A stretch of DNA of 64,000 nt from Mangifera indica (GCF_011075055.1 NC_058147.1:806001-870000), one strand, 5' to 3'. Positions 34,407-48,271 are shown, numbered from the stretch's first letter. Translations and numbers: made by a program. The notes: a model not told the origin generated them from the sequence alone.

Positions 34407-35409
34407 AAGGGAGGTGCAAGGATACATCATGTCTGGATGATGAAAGCTTATATGGTCGCTGGCAGTTACATGACATGCCGATAATTTAGCTATTTTCATC
34501 AATGTACAATGTAAATTGATTTCTTTTTGGTGGACTTTTTAAAGTTTTAAACTACACTATTCATAGCATCAAAACTTGGATGAACTTGGTTGATTAAGAT
34601 TACTTACTATTAATCCGAAAACTGGGATAAATAGGTGGATGGATTCAAGTTATACCAAGCTGAAACAAGATTTAACTCAAGTTTAATTTAAATCCAAAAC
34701 AACTAATTTGACCAAATAAAAGAACTATTGAAAAAGGAAAAAAAGTCACCAATAGGCAAACTCTAATGTCAACATCAATATCAAACTAAGATTGAGCTCT
34801 ACAAACTAATATTTCTTTTAACTCAAGCTCAACTTGTTTAAACTAAATATATAATAAAACTAGTTACCACTTACCATAATTCACTAGTTAAATAAATTAC
34901 TTTAAAGTAGTACAATGGAACTTGCAAATTATTTACTTTCATTTTATAAAAAACAGTTCCAAAAACCTAGTTTGAAGCCTTAAATGATTGAAGCGTTTTT
35001 GGATGTAAGCAAAACCACCCTTACAAACTGATAAACTGACTGCTAGAAATATAAGAATCAGAGATCATAAATTAACTCTATTCTATTTGCAAAAGAAGCC
35101 ATTTTACACCTTAGAAACCCATATGTACCCATGTTATCTTATAAAAAATTTAACCGCTTACCATTATCTGTGAACTTCAAGTTTAACTTCAGTAGAATCA
35201 GGAATATTGCAACAGCTGCTGCAGTCGACCAATCAGAGCTTTCACTTGCTAAGGCAAACGATGCGGCCATTGCCTTGCAAAATTTGCATTACAGCATAAG
35301 CAATCTCAATTCCAACTCATCATATGGGCAGTGCGGGAAAGAACAAAAAAGCAAGATGCATATGGTCATCATGTCTCTACATTAGATAGCAGGGCTTTCT
35401 TTGGTAGTC
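34407..35409. other. Convergent region between the WOX and FANCJ-type genes
   Basis: The first part is probably the WOX 3' UTR, up to about 34550. AT-rich sequence follows. Near the helicase end, on the minus strand, an open stretch from an ATG at 35270 to a good donor at 35162 (AATG|GTAAGC) encodes MAASFALASESSDW and a hydrophobic run. It could be a last helicase exon, a small separate gene or chance. Nothing else was recognised. Confidence 0.35.
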
Positions 35410-38400
35410 TCAGCTGCAGAATTGTGGAAACTCAATGTGAGATTTATGAGGGCAGATAGCAGAAAGACTTTGATCAAAAGCCCAAAGCATTTCTAAGCTC
35501 ACCTTCGTTTTAGTGGTCCTCCAGCCTCCCGAGTTTTGTGATGGGGAATATGAAAATTTTTCAATGGAATTTGAAGCAGCAACTTTATCCATGTCTGTAC
35601 CTTCAACTAGCATTGAATCCTACAATCATACTATATTTGTTAGGAGTGCATAGACAACAATTAATCCAAAATAATAATCTTCCTTAATCCTATGGAGTAG
35701 TTTACAGATATCATCAAAGTTACAATTGTGTAAGATAACAAACTTGCCTTGACTTCAGACAACTTGTATTTTTCTGCTTCCAGATCCCTAATTTCCAAAC
35801 GTTCCAAGTAAAGCAATATCTACAGAACAAGCAAAGATAAGAAGCCACAAGATGAAAATTTTCCATGTGTTACATAAAGATTGAAGCACAATGGCTGAAG
35901 AGTTAGCTGGAGAATAAGACTGGAATTAAACCTACCTTGTTAAGTAAGTGAAAATTTGTCGCATCACATGCTACAATCTGTACACCAAGAAAGTTTTTGG
36001 GGATACTGCAGAAGGGACACAAGAGATTATTGTACACACACCCGTCTTCTTCACACCATATACCCTTTTCAGAAGAACCTTCAAGAGCTCTGTTGCAGAA
36101 CCGTTGATCAACAGATGAAATGTCAGTAATGATAACAGGTACGCTTGAAACATTTGCATCACCAGGTTCCATTCGTTCTTTCATAAGAGATACTAAGTGA
36201 ACTTTAGTAGATGTAGTTAAGGAGCACAAAACATAGTGATGATTCTCATGCAACCCTAAAGGGCTTCTGCAAAGTGAACAAGAAATTTGTAATCTCTTGT
36301 CCATAATAGGACTAGATAACACATGTGAACCATCACCATTATTTATTGTAACTGGTGCACAAATATTTGACTTCTTGGATTTATGGTCTGCCTGAATGGT
36401 CTCAAAGCCAAATTCAATTTTACGATTTGCCAGGTCAACTGATGGAGAACCCATGAACTTCTTCCTCTTTTGGGCATGTGAATTAACACTCAAAGAAGAA
36501 TCTCTTTCTGGCAGGATATTGCTGGTAATTCCACTAAAATCTTTCTCTGGCAGGATATTGCTGGTGTTTCCACTAAAATCTTTTTCTGGAGTGACTGCCA
36601 TCTCAAACTGAGTTTTGGAAGGAACATTGCCAAGATTTGGTAAAATCCTTGAATGGAATGACAACAGATCTGGAGACTGGGTAGAGGCTTGATATATGGT
36701 GGAACAAGAGTTTCCATCCTTAAAGAAGGATCCAGGACTAGCCACGGTAATACTGTCACCCATTCCAGGGGTTTCTTTGACAAGGGATAATTCTAGATCT
36801 TCATCAGTGAATGGCATAGTTGAAGCCCTGTAGCACCTGCAAAAGGATCTTTCTCTCTCAAGCAATAGACTTGCAGCAGGTTGAATTGGTGGTAAGATAT
36901 TTTGAAGAAATTTAAATATTAGGATCATAAATACTAGTCAAGCATAAAAAAAAAGCATGAATAATTAAAGAAAGCATTGATAAACCACTACTGGACAGCA
37001 CAATTGCTAAATTAAATGACCTAGAAATGCATTTTTTAGCAAACATTCAACAATGGTTCCCATTCATACCTTGAATCGCTCTGCAAACTGCATTCCACAT
37101 TGATATAATCTTTGCAGTTGTTAATGTCCTTATCTAACCGAAAAGATGACTGAACTACAGTATCACCTTCAGACTTCAACACGGTAAAAGTGTCATCATG
37201 CTTCACCAGAGAGTATCCATCCAATCCATTGTTTAGTTTCTCATTTTCTTTCCTCATAAACCCTTTGCTTAATTCAATAGAGTGGTCATTTTTATCATGA
37301 ACACATTCTTCAGTGTCCTGCTTGAGTTTCACTGATGTCTGAACGTCAGAATAGCCGTGAGAATTCCACTGGGAAAAGGTGGAGTCATACTTCGTCACTG
37401 ACTGCACTTTCTGTCCTGAATGATCAGACCTGTTAAATTTCTTACTTGTATTTTTTGTCAACTCTTTACTTTCAGCCAAGGAAGGGACACTGTCCTTGTT
37501 ATTGTCAGTATTCTGTGACATTTTTACCATATTCTTGCCAACCTGATCCTGAAAGCATGTTTGGGCAGGGAAACCAATTATTAATTATAACTCCTCCACT
37601 GAATTTTCCATGAAGGAAATAAGTGCAATAAAAAATACATGGAAAAAGAGGGGACCTTGACTTCTCTGAAAAAAGATTTTAATCCCTCTAGTGACTTCTC
37701 AAAGTTGTCATACTGCCTAATGGATTTCCTTAGCCACTTCGAAATATATGCTCGATTACTTTCTTCCTGAAAACGCTCATCTGCTTGGAAAAAAAAAAAT
37801 CTGACATTATAAATTAAAAATTATAATAATACCAGAGCCATTTCACTAAAAGGAATTTAATGGATTTTAAAAATTGAAAACAGTTACCTAACAAGATGAT
37901 GGCTCCATAATCAAACCTATGTCGTATACAGCGTCCTAGAAATGGTAGAAGGCAGTTAAAATCTTTCTTTACTACTATCATATTACAGAAGTCATCAAAT
38001 AATTCAAGAACAGAATTAGCCATTTGAATCTTATTCAGTTAACATCATGCAAGGAATGGAGTCGCTATAGTTGCAAATCCCCAAGAAAATAATAACAAAA
38101 TGGAAAGCTTGATACATTGTAAAGCATACCTATAGCTTGATTAAGAGCTCGAAAGGCCTGGTAGCAGTACCACTCTCTACCACTTAGAAGGTTTTTTGCT
38201 GATTTATATGTATCATTATATTTCTTCTTCAAATCAACTAGAATATCAGCTCTGATAAGAAGTTAACATGAATCAGCCATTATGACTAACAGAGATAATT
38301 CATATCTGAAAGAATTCCAGAGTTACAGGTAAGTCTCACATGTTTGGAAATGGAATGCCAACAACTATCTGAGACAGTTAAGGATTTACAAATCATGGTA

Positions 38401-41400
38401 AATGAACATCAAAGGGGTATATTGAAAGGCAAGAATCCAACTGAATTCATCACTTTTTAGACTCAAGCTGGTAGCAGTTACAAAAAAAAAAAAATTAAAA
38501 ACATATAACACTACAAGTAACGTATTGGCTAAGTTAACCTGTGTCCTAGAAGTTTGAGATTTACACTCATTTTGACTTTTCCAAAGTAGATATATTGTGC
38601 TTAAGTGGCAAAAAATTCCTACCGAAAAAGTAGAATACTTGGCACCTAACATTTGAAGAGTGAAAAAGGATACAACCACGCGAGCATTATCATCACTAAA
38701 GTCAAGTCCTTCTGAAACCTGCAAGCAAATATAACAATTAAGAAGCAAATCCAAAAAAAAAAAAAAAAAGAAAGATATCACACACATATATATCTGTATA
38801 AACATGCAACCATTTCATAATACAATTTTTAAAATGAAGATTTCGCATTACAAAATATTAAGAAGTAGATTATACATGTCTTATGATAATAAACAACAAA
38901 CTCCCTACCTTTCCTCGGCACACTGCAAGAAAACCAGCTCCATCCTTATTAGCATCTTTAAGGGACTCTGTAGCATTTAAATGATTGATGCCTGCTTTCT
39001 TAACCCTTCTCTTTTTTACAAAAGAAGGTTTCTTGCCTTGAGAAATCGAGTGATAATAATCCTTCAAAATGATATCAAAATCTTCCTGGCTTCCTCCTTT
39101 TGGCTCTGTAATAACAACCACAAAAATAAGTATCATCAATCCTTCATAAACCAGGAAAACTCCAACACCTATAAGAAAGCTATAAATTGCAAACCACGAC
39201 TGAAAAAAAAAAAATCATGTTTAATTAATTTGCAAATGAAGAATGACAACTAAGAAATAATTTAAATGTTATAAAAGAGTTCATACCAATAAAAAACGGT
39301 TTCTTTGAATTAAGTCGAGACCATTGGCCTGTTTCATGCCAACGTTTGGAAAGTTTCTCCATCAGCTTATAACTTGGGAAAAACACAAGACAGCCACCAG
39401 GAACAACATTGCAAATTTCCTCTAAAGTCTTGCCAAGGGCATCCTTCATAATATTAACACAACAGATAACTTACAGTGTTATAAAAAATCTGGTCTCAGT
39501 CAATCAAATGTCAATGCAATAAATTGCATAGGCTACCTGGAAAGCATATCCATCGGCTGTTTTATAACTTGCATTCAAAGGATAATCACCTGGACTAGTG
39601 GAGATTACACCAGCCCACACCTGTATTACAACGGTTGCTGACTCTTAACTGCAACAGCAGCAGAAGGAACCAAAACCAATAAGCACTTGAAATGCAAGGT
39701 AAAATCATTTATACCTGTGATGCAACATCAATTACATGTGGAGCCTCCAGACAAGTTCCAAACTGAACTCCAAGCTCAGATGAGAAAGAATTCATTGGTG
39801 ATAAAGTCCTAAATTACAAAATAATGATAATAATAAATTAAGGTTGCATACTAATTGTATCTTCATATGATGCATATATAATTAGCTTTTTTCCCCTCAT
39901 AGTGTCTGTATGATGCTGCAAATATGAAAATCTTGTTAAAGGGAATGTATTTTGTGTGGTGCCACAACATCAGGGTAGTCCAATGTTCAAAATTATGAAA
40001 GCTGATCATTACTAAGGAGGTATTGACCATTATGGCAAGAATATATACAACCCAGATATAGAATAAGGTTCCTAATGGCCTCACTTTACCTGTTTGAACC
40101 AACTGAAACATGTGCATCGAAGAAAGTAGAAAAAATTTTGTAAGTTTCAAAATTCTGTATATACAGACTTGCGGTATAGTAATCAAGTATCTTATATACG
40201 CTTACCCCGAAGTTAAAATGACAGACAAAGAAAGTTCAGCAATATCTCTGAACACAACAGCTGGATTCAAGCACCATAGACTAAAAGTACATGTCCAGTC
40301 ACCAGCAGAATTTTCTGCAAACAAAATAATATCACCAACAGTTAATAAAAGACCAGTAGTAACACACTCTGCTCTATAAATTTGAACTCTTGACGGCAAT
40401 GAGAACATAATAGTGAAAAGGAACGAAAAGCCACTCTACATAATTGCCTTTTCAGATAATTTTTTTTAAGGTCCAGATGGGTTATGCAGGGTTGGGCTTG
40501 GAATTGTTGGTGGCCATATAGAAATGTTAGGCTCTTCACCTAAGAAAAATAAAGATGTTTTCTCTATTCGCATTATCAGAATTAGGCTCATTACACCCAA
40601 GTCTTCTTTGATCTTCAACTAAAGTGACAGACCAATTGTTTCATTGAACCTACACAGAGGGGGTGTCAAAGAGCACCACATCTATAGGATTTTGGGACTT
40701 AATTATAATTATCTGCATGGTAAATTAATAAAATAGAGACTGCACTTACAAAAAATAATGTGTTACACCTACAATTACTAAAGTCTACAAGGAGAAGGGT
40801 AAGGGTGGGAGTAGAAGAACTTTGGCTCTTGGAGAGGCGGCAAATATCTATAAGGAGGGCACAAGTGGAATGTATATGAAAGCAGATGAAAAGGGCAGCT
40901 TTGGCAGTGATACAAAAGAAAAGAAGGGAAAAGAGCTGGAAGAAATGAAGATAAATCAGGAAAAGGGGGTTGATTGCCTGGAGGTTTCCGGCACCTCTGT
41001 TGCCAGGATTATTTTCTAGATTATTTGCATTTTTCTTCTTGTTACTAGACTTCTCATTCACTAATTAATCTATCTCCCTCTTTAGCTTGATTGTGGATTG
41101 CTTTTGTGGACACATAAATCTGGTGGAGTTACTTCCGTAATTCCATTTGTTTGCTTGGCATGGTGAGTATTGATCTGATTTTACTTGGGTTGTTAAATCT
41201 GTAGAAATTAGCAGGGTATTATCATAATGTAGGTTTGTTAATCCTCTTTGAAAAGAAAATCGCAACATTGGGAAGGAAATTTCAATGAGCTAGACTAAGG
41301 CCCATAAACCCACCTATTTTGCAACCCTTAATTTACTTGCTCAGTCATGACAAAGCAAGCGAAGGGATCAAGGACGGAGAGCTGCAGTACTGCGTTTTTT

Positions 41401-44400
41401 CCAACCAGTATCAGGGTTGAAGAACAAGGCCTCAAGTTTTTTAGGAGTTTCATTTATCTAAAACCAAGTTATATAGCATTAAGTTTGATACTGCCTACCT
41501 TCAGAAACCTCTCAATAATAGTTTAAGCTCAGAATCAATTTATATTCTTAACAAATGCATTAACATGACTTCTAAAAGAATTGAGTGGATCATCAATTCT
41601 GAGCTACTTACTTGCATCTTTTTTGACAAATCGTCGTAAAGCAAGCTGATAATCAACTATATGACACCCGTTTTTTGAGAAGAAATATGTAAGCGAGGAG
41701 AACAACCCTGCAACATGTTAAAGGGTAAGGAATTACAATAATAAATGTTTAATGGATATACAACACTTGAGAATGAAGACCTAAGAACCAAAAGCTTGTA
41801 CCTTCCAATGTTGTCACCGACATGCCACCCAAATGAGGCACCTCTGATTCTGTATCATTGGCTATTCTGATTGCCTTCAGGCAGAAAAGTAAGTCCACAA
41901 AGTGCAAAATGGTCAAAAGTAAACCTAAATATCCTTAACCACTCAGTACCTGTTTGGCGCACTCTAGTAATATTGGGAAGCATTGCTGTGAGATGTTTGC
42001 TTCGTGCAGTTCTCTTAAAGCTTTATCACCAGTCCAGCTTACCATGACAGCAACAATAATGAAATTAAATGATACAAATTATTCCAGTACATATAAAATT
42101 GAACCTTTAACATGAACTGCTAGAAGGGCATAGTTCTATTCATAATTTAATTAGACAAAAGGGAGACAGAGTAGAAACAAAGGCTTGTACTATTCTTCTA
42201 ATTCAGCATGCTGCTTAAAAAATGGCATGTATATTCCATAAAAGGAATAGTGGAAATATTTGAATGTTAACAGAAATAAAATTTTAAATAGGTTTTGAAT
42301 ACAATGGTTTCTTAAGTTGCCATTATGCTGAATTGAATATGTTCAAGACAAACAAAAAATAATATAGTGAAGCATAAACATAACAATTGAAAGCAGAATA
42401 GGCAAACTAACTCACAAAGAGCAGTAATGCTGAAAGTCCCGCTTTGCTAATGTTGTTTTCCTCCGCTCAATCCAACTTATGATGTCCTAAACATGATCAC
42501 ATTCGTCATTGTCCAAAACCCAGATAAAGATTTTGAAAGCCACAAATGTGAAATACAAAGACCTAAAATTACCTGTGTCATTTCGCTTAAAGGTTGGTAA
42601 ATCGTGGCATTAACAGAGCATAGTTGTCCTAATTCCATCTGCAATTCTTTCATAACATATAACCAGCATAAGTAAAAACAAAATGAAATTATGAGATTCA
42701 AATAAAATATGTATTAAACTTACTAAGTAAATTATCTTCTTCAATATCAGCACTACCAGAATCACGAGCAACGTCTTCTATATTACTGAAAAGCCAGAGA
42801 AAAAAAATACCAATATACATGAGCTGCCAACACCATAAATAAGAAAAAGCAATTCCACATATCTATGTACAATAAATGCAAATCTTTTCTCTATATTTCA
42901 TTATTATCAACTTTTTTTTGGCTGCAAATTGTGGAAGATGAAAGAGAACATAAATTGAATGTATGTCACTTATTGGTAACAAAGAAAAAATAATTAATTG
43001 CCTTAACATGTAGAGTGCCGCTGCAGTATTGAGCTTAAGTAAACCAAATTGTTCATTTTCACTAACCACAAATTATAAGAATTAATGACTTAATGCTAAA
43101 TTAATTATTTCCCTACATGCTCTAAAGCACATAACAGAAAGTTTTGAAATATACTGGGCTTCATCAAGAATGACAATGGCTCCTTTAATATCAACGTCCA
43201 TGGCTCCACGAACGATGGGATTAATGATATAGCTGTACGGGCAAAACACCAACTGTGCATCATAAGCCATGAAACTTGCTGCATAATATGAGCACCCTGA
43301 AAAAGGCAGATCATCAACCAAATGTTTGTGGCAAAATGCAGTGAGTATTGAACATATTATAAGGTACATAATTGACCTCTAACAATTTGTCCAACTTTCA
43401 CAAGATCTTCAATATCATGAACCTCATGGCAACCTCCTTTGTGTAATGATGGATGATGTTTGACCTTATGAATATTTCTGTTTGGAATAAAATTGGTTAT
43501 GGCTACACTTTCACTTAAGAGATTGACTATTGAATTAAAGATCACTAGGATTTAGTAAGCATATAAGATAGAGCAATAGCATACTTGAATTCAGGGCATC
43601 CTACATCTTGATTTCGTATAAGCAGTTTGCTGGAAATTTGCAGTAGCATAGTTAGGAGGACAAGTTAAAAAGAAAATCTTGTTAAGAAGAAGGAAAAAAT
43701 ATGTAAAGGGAAGTTTCTCGGATTCAAAATGCACCATTCTTCATCAACATTTTCTTTGCCACGCACATGTTTGTTTGTGCAGTAATGTTTTCGTGAAGCC
43801 TGATAGGACATGAAATGGAATTATCAACAACTTCCCCAACATAAAACAAAAAATCAGTTTCTAGGAAGAGAGAAAGAGAAGGGAAGGGAAGGAGAAATAT
43901 TACCACGGAAACCATAGTGTGATTCTCAGTTTCCCACCAATTATTGATTGACTCATATATAAGTGAATTGAATTAAACTAAACAATTAAGTTTAAAAAGA
44001 TGGATTCAACCTACCAACACTGCCATTGGCACCCTATATGCAGTTTTCCGGTATTCACCAATTGCTTGAGAAATTTGTGAATGTGTCCTCCTTGTGTAAA
44101 CAGAAAAGAACAAGAAATTACTCAACTAGCAGATCCGCATCTAATTATTATTCTGGCATGCATTGTTTCTACAGTTACCACCAGCAAATTTCTTGAAACT
44201 CAACGCCCAATTCCTTTATAGTCCATGTGCACAATGTAACACATCATATATAGATATCAGATGGACCCCAGCTAACAATATACTTTATCCACTTATTTTT
44301 CTAGCGGGTAACAAGGATTGATTAATATACTTAAAAGGTATAAAAAACGCACAAATTTAGCATTGGCAAAATTCAAAAGGTAGTTACATCAACATTTAAC

Positions 44401-45236
44401 TTAATATAAAAGCGTCACACCATAAAACTGAAAAAATTACTTCATAACAAAGAAATTGTATAACCAACACCTTAAATAACCTGCACAAAGAACTCAAATT
44501 TGCTACGACGTCATAAATGCAAATAACTTATAAGCTTCATCTCTTATACCAATCAAAAGAGAAGGATTCAGAAGCTAACTTAGCATGACAAAACCTACGA
44601 GGAAAAAAATATGGTTGGTACGGTGTTTTTCTTTTGACTCTTGTTATCTGTTGCAGATTTAGCCATCTCTGCATTTGCTGACGGTGGAACACCTGAGAAA
44701 AAAAGGGTCATATCAAAGCAATAAAGGTTTAAACATTGAAACAGGAATGATAATTACTTCAACAATAATAAACCACATAAAATCTTATAATATCTACTCA
44801 ATTTGACTTAAGAATTAAACAGCATCTTAAGCTAGTAAACTGAGGTCTAACAAAATGGTGAAATCGAAACATTACTGGTAGGCTGCGACTCGGGGATGAA
44901 TCCGCCGCCACAGGCTAGAGGATCCGTCACGGCCTCCGGATTGGGCTTGGAATGAGAGAGATGCGGATTCTGATTCTTTAACTTGTAATGCTGCTGCCAT
45001 GCAATAGTCGAGCAAAGAAGGGAGAGCGATTTTCCGGTACCGGTTGGTGACTCAAGCAATGCGTGACAGTGACCGTCTCTTTGCGCTCGATCCAGGGTCG
45101 ATATCACTCTGCACATGAATGCCAACTGGCTCCCGTATGGTTGATACGGAAACTTCACTTGAATACCTCCGATTGAATACCCAGTTTTAGGATTTCCATT
45201 ATTAGGGTTAGGTTTTGGGACTGTTGTAGAATCCAT
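35410..45236 (-). CDS. FANCJ/BRIP1-type Fe-S DEAH helicase
   Basis: About 27 exons splice in phase into roughly 1,339 residues (first 44876-45236, then 44599-44692, 44015-44090 and onward; largest 37070-37548 and 35936-36836; last 35410-35619). The helicase motifs are complete: Q motif FPYQPYGSQ, Walker A SPTGTGKS (63-70), four Fe-S cysteines at 184, 199, 210 and 249 with spacing close to human FANCJ, DEAH (292-295, split by an intron, followed by NIEDVARD), [14 protein letters not shown] (about 665-678) and motif [13 protein letters not shown] (745-755). FANCJ is a 5'-3' helicase that unwinds G-quadruplexes and aids crosslink repair and recombination in the nucleus. After the core there is a long Ser-rich region and a Cys-rich C-terminal part. 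An in-frame ATG 53 codons upstream (45395) is less likely. Intron 26 uses a GC donor, and the 3' end is the least certain part. Confidence 0.88.
36502..36589 (-). repeat. 39-base in-frame tandem repeat in the helicase C-terminal exon
   Basis: Two adjacent 39-base units (36502-36540 and 36541-36579) plus the first 10 bases of a third encode a 13-residue repeat, [13 protein letters not shown]. The units differ at a few bases, so this is a small diverged coding minisatellite that keeps the frame. Confidence 0.7.
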
Positions 45237-45395
45237 TTTTGGGCTGCTGGAAGAATTATCACACTGAGTTGTTTGAAAGAGAGATAGAAATATAATTGAG
45301 ATTTGCCAAAAACAAAAAAAAGAAATATAATTGAGAGTCGGGGGTTTTGGCGGGAAAATTTGGATTTTTATTTTGGATTGCGGCGGTAACTTCAT

Positions 45396-46549
45396 TTAGG
45401 CCTTTTTTATCTTTCTTCATTTTACTTCATTCTCTTACACCCAAGGTTTGAGGACAGTACTTTTTACCCCTAAAATGTCTAGATTTCAAATTATCACCCG
45501 AAAACTGTCATATCACAACGTTAGACAGATAAACTATCATATCACCCCTAACATTTTCATTTTTCCTAAATTTTAATCCACCCTCATTTGCTCCATCCAT
45601 CTTTTTTTTTCCTTTCTTTTCAAACAACATACAAGTTTAAGAGTATGGCAAAATTTTAGTAGAGCGATTGTGTTATTCAAACTAAGTTGAAATGGATTTG
45701 ATCGAAAAAGATCATAAAAAATTTTGGTGGTTTTTCTTTTGATTTTTCTTTTTTTATGTTTTCTTTGAATGATTTGTATATAAGTTTGTCATGTTGTTGA
45801 GGAATCAAGGTATGATAATAATATCGGCTCAATCTTTCTCTCATAGGGGGGGAGACGTAAAGTGATTGTTGTGCATGGTGACATTAACTACAATAAACTT
45901 GATAATCCATGATTGAGTTATTTGTTCTAATATGGCTAAAATTCCTCCTAAATCAAATTTACACATTGGACACCCTAATAAATTATAACTAGCATTAATG
46001 ATAGGATGAATGAAATAATTTTATCCAAAAAATAAACCAAATTTGAATCAAATCACCAAATTGAAACTTTAATTGAAATTTGACTTAAATCAAATTATAC
46101 ACTAATTCAAACTGAATTAACCTATTCGAGTTTACCCCTAAATAACTCACCTTTGTTCGGGCTTATTTCAACTTAATCCACCCTTGATTCATAAGTTTGA
46201 TAGAGTAAACTTTGATGATATAGGGTTCGTTTGATTTATATATATAATAAAGATTACCTTAAAAATTTATTTTTTATTATATATATTATTTTATTTGTTT
46301 TATCAGTAATTACAATACCACTAAATTTTATTAAATATAATAATTATTTATACTTAATAATATTTTAAATAATTTATTTTTAAAATAATATTTAAATTTT
46401 GATAATAAAATATTTAGGCAAATGTAATCTTCATACAAACAGGAAACGACCACAAGGCACTTAACGCTGTTTAATTTGTTCACAGCGGATTATAAGCGCT
46501 GCGAGGTTGCTTGTGTTAGATTTTTAAACCCTTGGGTGTCGGGTTACTC
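45396..46549. other. Divergent promoter region between the helicase and the second PPR gene
   Basis: The two genes are transcribed away from each other, so this 1.15-kb stretch should contain both promoters. It is AT-rich with poly-T runs, a CTCATAGGGGGGGAG purine run near 45840, and a degenerate MITE remnant (46223-46425). No obvious TATA box could be assigned to either gene. Confidence 0.5.
46223..46425. mobile_element. Degenerate remnant of the PIF/Harbinger-like MITE family
   Basis: The left end GGGTTCGTTTGATTTATA resembles the ends at 16343 and 23691. The interior keeps AATTTTATTAAATATAATAA, and the right end GATAATAAAATATTTAGGCA matches the 16343-16831 copy with the AACCAAATG end reduced to CAAATG. 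Most of the middle is deleted. It lies 130-330 bases upstream of the second PPR gene. Confidence 0.45.
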
Positions 46550-48271
46550 ATGACTTCCCTCACAGTCTCTCCGGGTTTGGCGTCTCAATCCCGGCAATTT
46601 GTCTGCTTTGTCTCGCGCTCTAACGGAAGCAGGTACCATTTACGCTCCCTTGGCTCATCTTTTTCACGGTTCTTATTTTCAACCCTGGATGTTCAGTCAA
46701 ACCATTTGAAAGAGGAACCAGCGGTAAATCAAATCAAGGATCAATCGGGTCTCGACGAACGTTGTGTTCTGAACGAACTTTCTGATCTTTTACAAATATC
46801 TTGTAATAATTCAGTCCCGAATTTGTATAAAGAGAGTGATTCAGTGAAACAAATAGACAAAAGAGTCGTCGATGGTTTTTTATTGCCTGATGAGAAATTA
46901 AGAGGGGTTTTTCTTCAAAAACTGAGGGGAAAATTTGCAATAGAAGATGCTTTAACAAATGTTACTGTTGATTTAAGTCTTGATGTTGTTGCCAAAGTAG
47001 TGAATAGAGGTAATTTAGGAGGTGAAGCTATGGTTATGTTCTTTAATTGGGCAATTAAGCAGCCAAATATTCCTAAAGATCTTCAGAGTTACAACATTAT
47101 TGTTAAGGCACTCGGTAGGAGAAAATTTTTTAATTTTATGATGGATATTTTGCATGACATGGTAAAGGAAGGAGTAAAACCTGATCTAGAGGCAGTATCT
47201 ATAGTTTTGGATAGCTTTATTCAGGCTCGCCAAGTGTATAAAGCTGTACAAATGTTTGGAAATTTGGAAGATTTTGGGTTGAAATGTGATACAGAGTCTT
47301 TGAATGTGATGTTAAGGTGTTTATGTAAACGGTTACATGTAGGAGCTGCAAATTCATTTTTCAATTCAATGAGAGGGAAGGTGTTGTTTGATGGTGAGAC
47401 ATATGATATATTAATTGGTGGGTGGTCAAAACTTGGTAATGTCAATGAGATTGAGAGGGTTCTGAAGGAAATGGTAGTGGAAGGTTTTTGTCCTGATACT
47501 TCAACTTTCTGTTATCTTATTGAGGGCTTAGGAAGAGCTGGTAGAATTGATGATGCCATTGTGATTTTTAATTCTATGAAGGAGAAAGGCTGTGGACCAG
47601 ATACAAATGCATACAATGCATTGATTTCTAATTACATTTCAATTGGAGATTTCGATGAATGTATGAAGTACTATAAGACTATGTTGAGCAATAAGTGTGA
47701 CCCAAATATTGATACTTATACAAAATTGATTCAGGGGTTGCTGAAGGCCCGAAAGGTTGCTGATGCACTTGAATTGTTTGAAGAGATGTTAGATAGAGGG
47801 ATTGTTCCATCTATGGGGACTCTAACCTCTTTCCTTGAACCCCTGTGTAGCTTTGGTCCACCCCATGCTGCTATGATGATCTATAAGAAAGCAACAAAAG
47901 CTGGTTGTAAACTATCACTCTGTGCTTATAAGTTATTGCTTATGCGGCTTTCCAGGTTTGGGAAATGTGGAATGCTTCTAGATTTATGGCATGAGATGCA
48001 AGAATGTGGCTATTCTTCTGACTTGGAAGTCTATGAATATGTCATTAGTGGACTTTGCAGTGTAGGTCAGCTTGAAAATGCTGTACTTGTCATGGAGGAG
48101 TCTTTGCGCAAGGGTTTTTGCCCAAGCAGGCTTGTTTACAGCAAACTTAGTAATAAACTACTTGCTTCAAACAAATTAGAGAGAGCTTATAAACTATTTT
48201 TGAAGATCAAAGCTGCTCGTCGTACTGAAAATGCTCAAAGGCTATGGCGTGCTAAAGGCTGGCATTTTTGA
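46550..48271 (+). CDS. P-class pentatricopeptide repeat protein, probably mitochondrial
   Basis: This is a single-exon gene of 573 residues from the ATG at 46550; no earlier in-frame ATG exists. The N-terminus is rich in Ser and Arg with few acidic residues ([20 protein letters not shown]), as expected for an organelle targeting peptide. From about residue 185 there are about ten P-type PPR units with the usual shape, for example [40 protein letters not shown] and [20 protein letters not shown]. It ends with a family-like [10 protein letters not shown] tail, similar to Arabidopsis PPR proteins around At3g62470 (recall). No E, DYW or SMR domain is present. A role in organelle RNA processing is inferred from the class. 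Confidence 0.9.
   Translation: MTSLTVSPGLASQSRQFVCFVSRSNGSRYHLRSLGSSFSRFLFSTLDVQSNHLKEEPAVNQIKDQSGLDERCVLNELSDLLQISCNNSVPNLYKESDSVKQIDKRVVDGFLLPDEKLRGVFLQKLRGKFAIEDALTNVTVDLSLDVVAKVVNRGNLGGEAMVMFFNWAIKQPNIPKDLQSYNIIVKALGRRKFFNFMMDILHDMVKEGVKPDLEAVSIVLDSFIQARQVYKAVQMFGNLEDFGLKCDTESLNVMLRCLCKRLHVGAANSFFNSMRGKVLFDGETYDILIGGWSKLGNVNEIERVLKEMVVEGFCPDTSTFCYLIEGLGRAGRIDDAIVIFNSMKEKGCGPDTNAYNALISNYISIGDFDECMKYYKTMLSNKCDPNIDTYTKLIQGLLKARKVADALELFEEMLDRGIVPSMGTLTSFLEPLCSFGPPHAAMMIYKKATKAGCKLSLCAYKLLLMRLSRFGKCGMLLDLWHEMQECGYSSDLEVYEYVISGLCSVGQLENAVLVMEESLRKGFCPSRLVYSKLSNKLLASNKLERAYKLFLKIKAARRTENAQRLWRAKGWHF

Noticed and set aside
39980..41610. Open frames inside the large helicase intron
   Set aside because: No recognisable protein and no splice support. 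The 1.3-kb gap is bounded by in-phase helicase exons on both sides.
45237..45395. N-terminal extension of the FANCJ-type helicase from an upstream in-frame ATG
   Set aside because: The added 53 residues are hydrophobic and unlike helicase N-termini. The ATG at 45236 directly precedes the conserved region.
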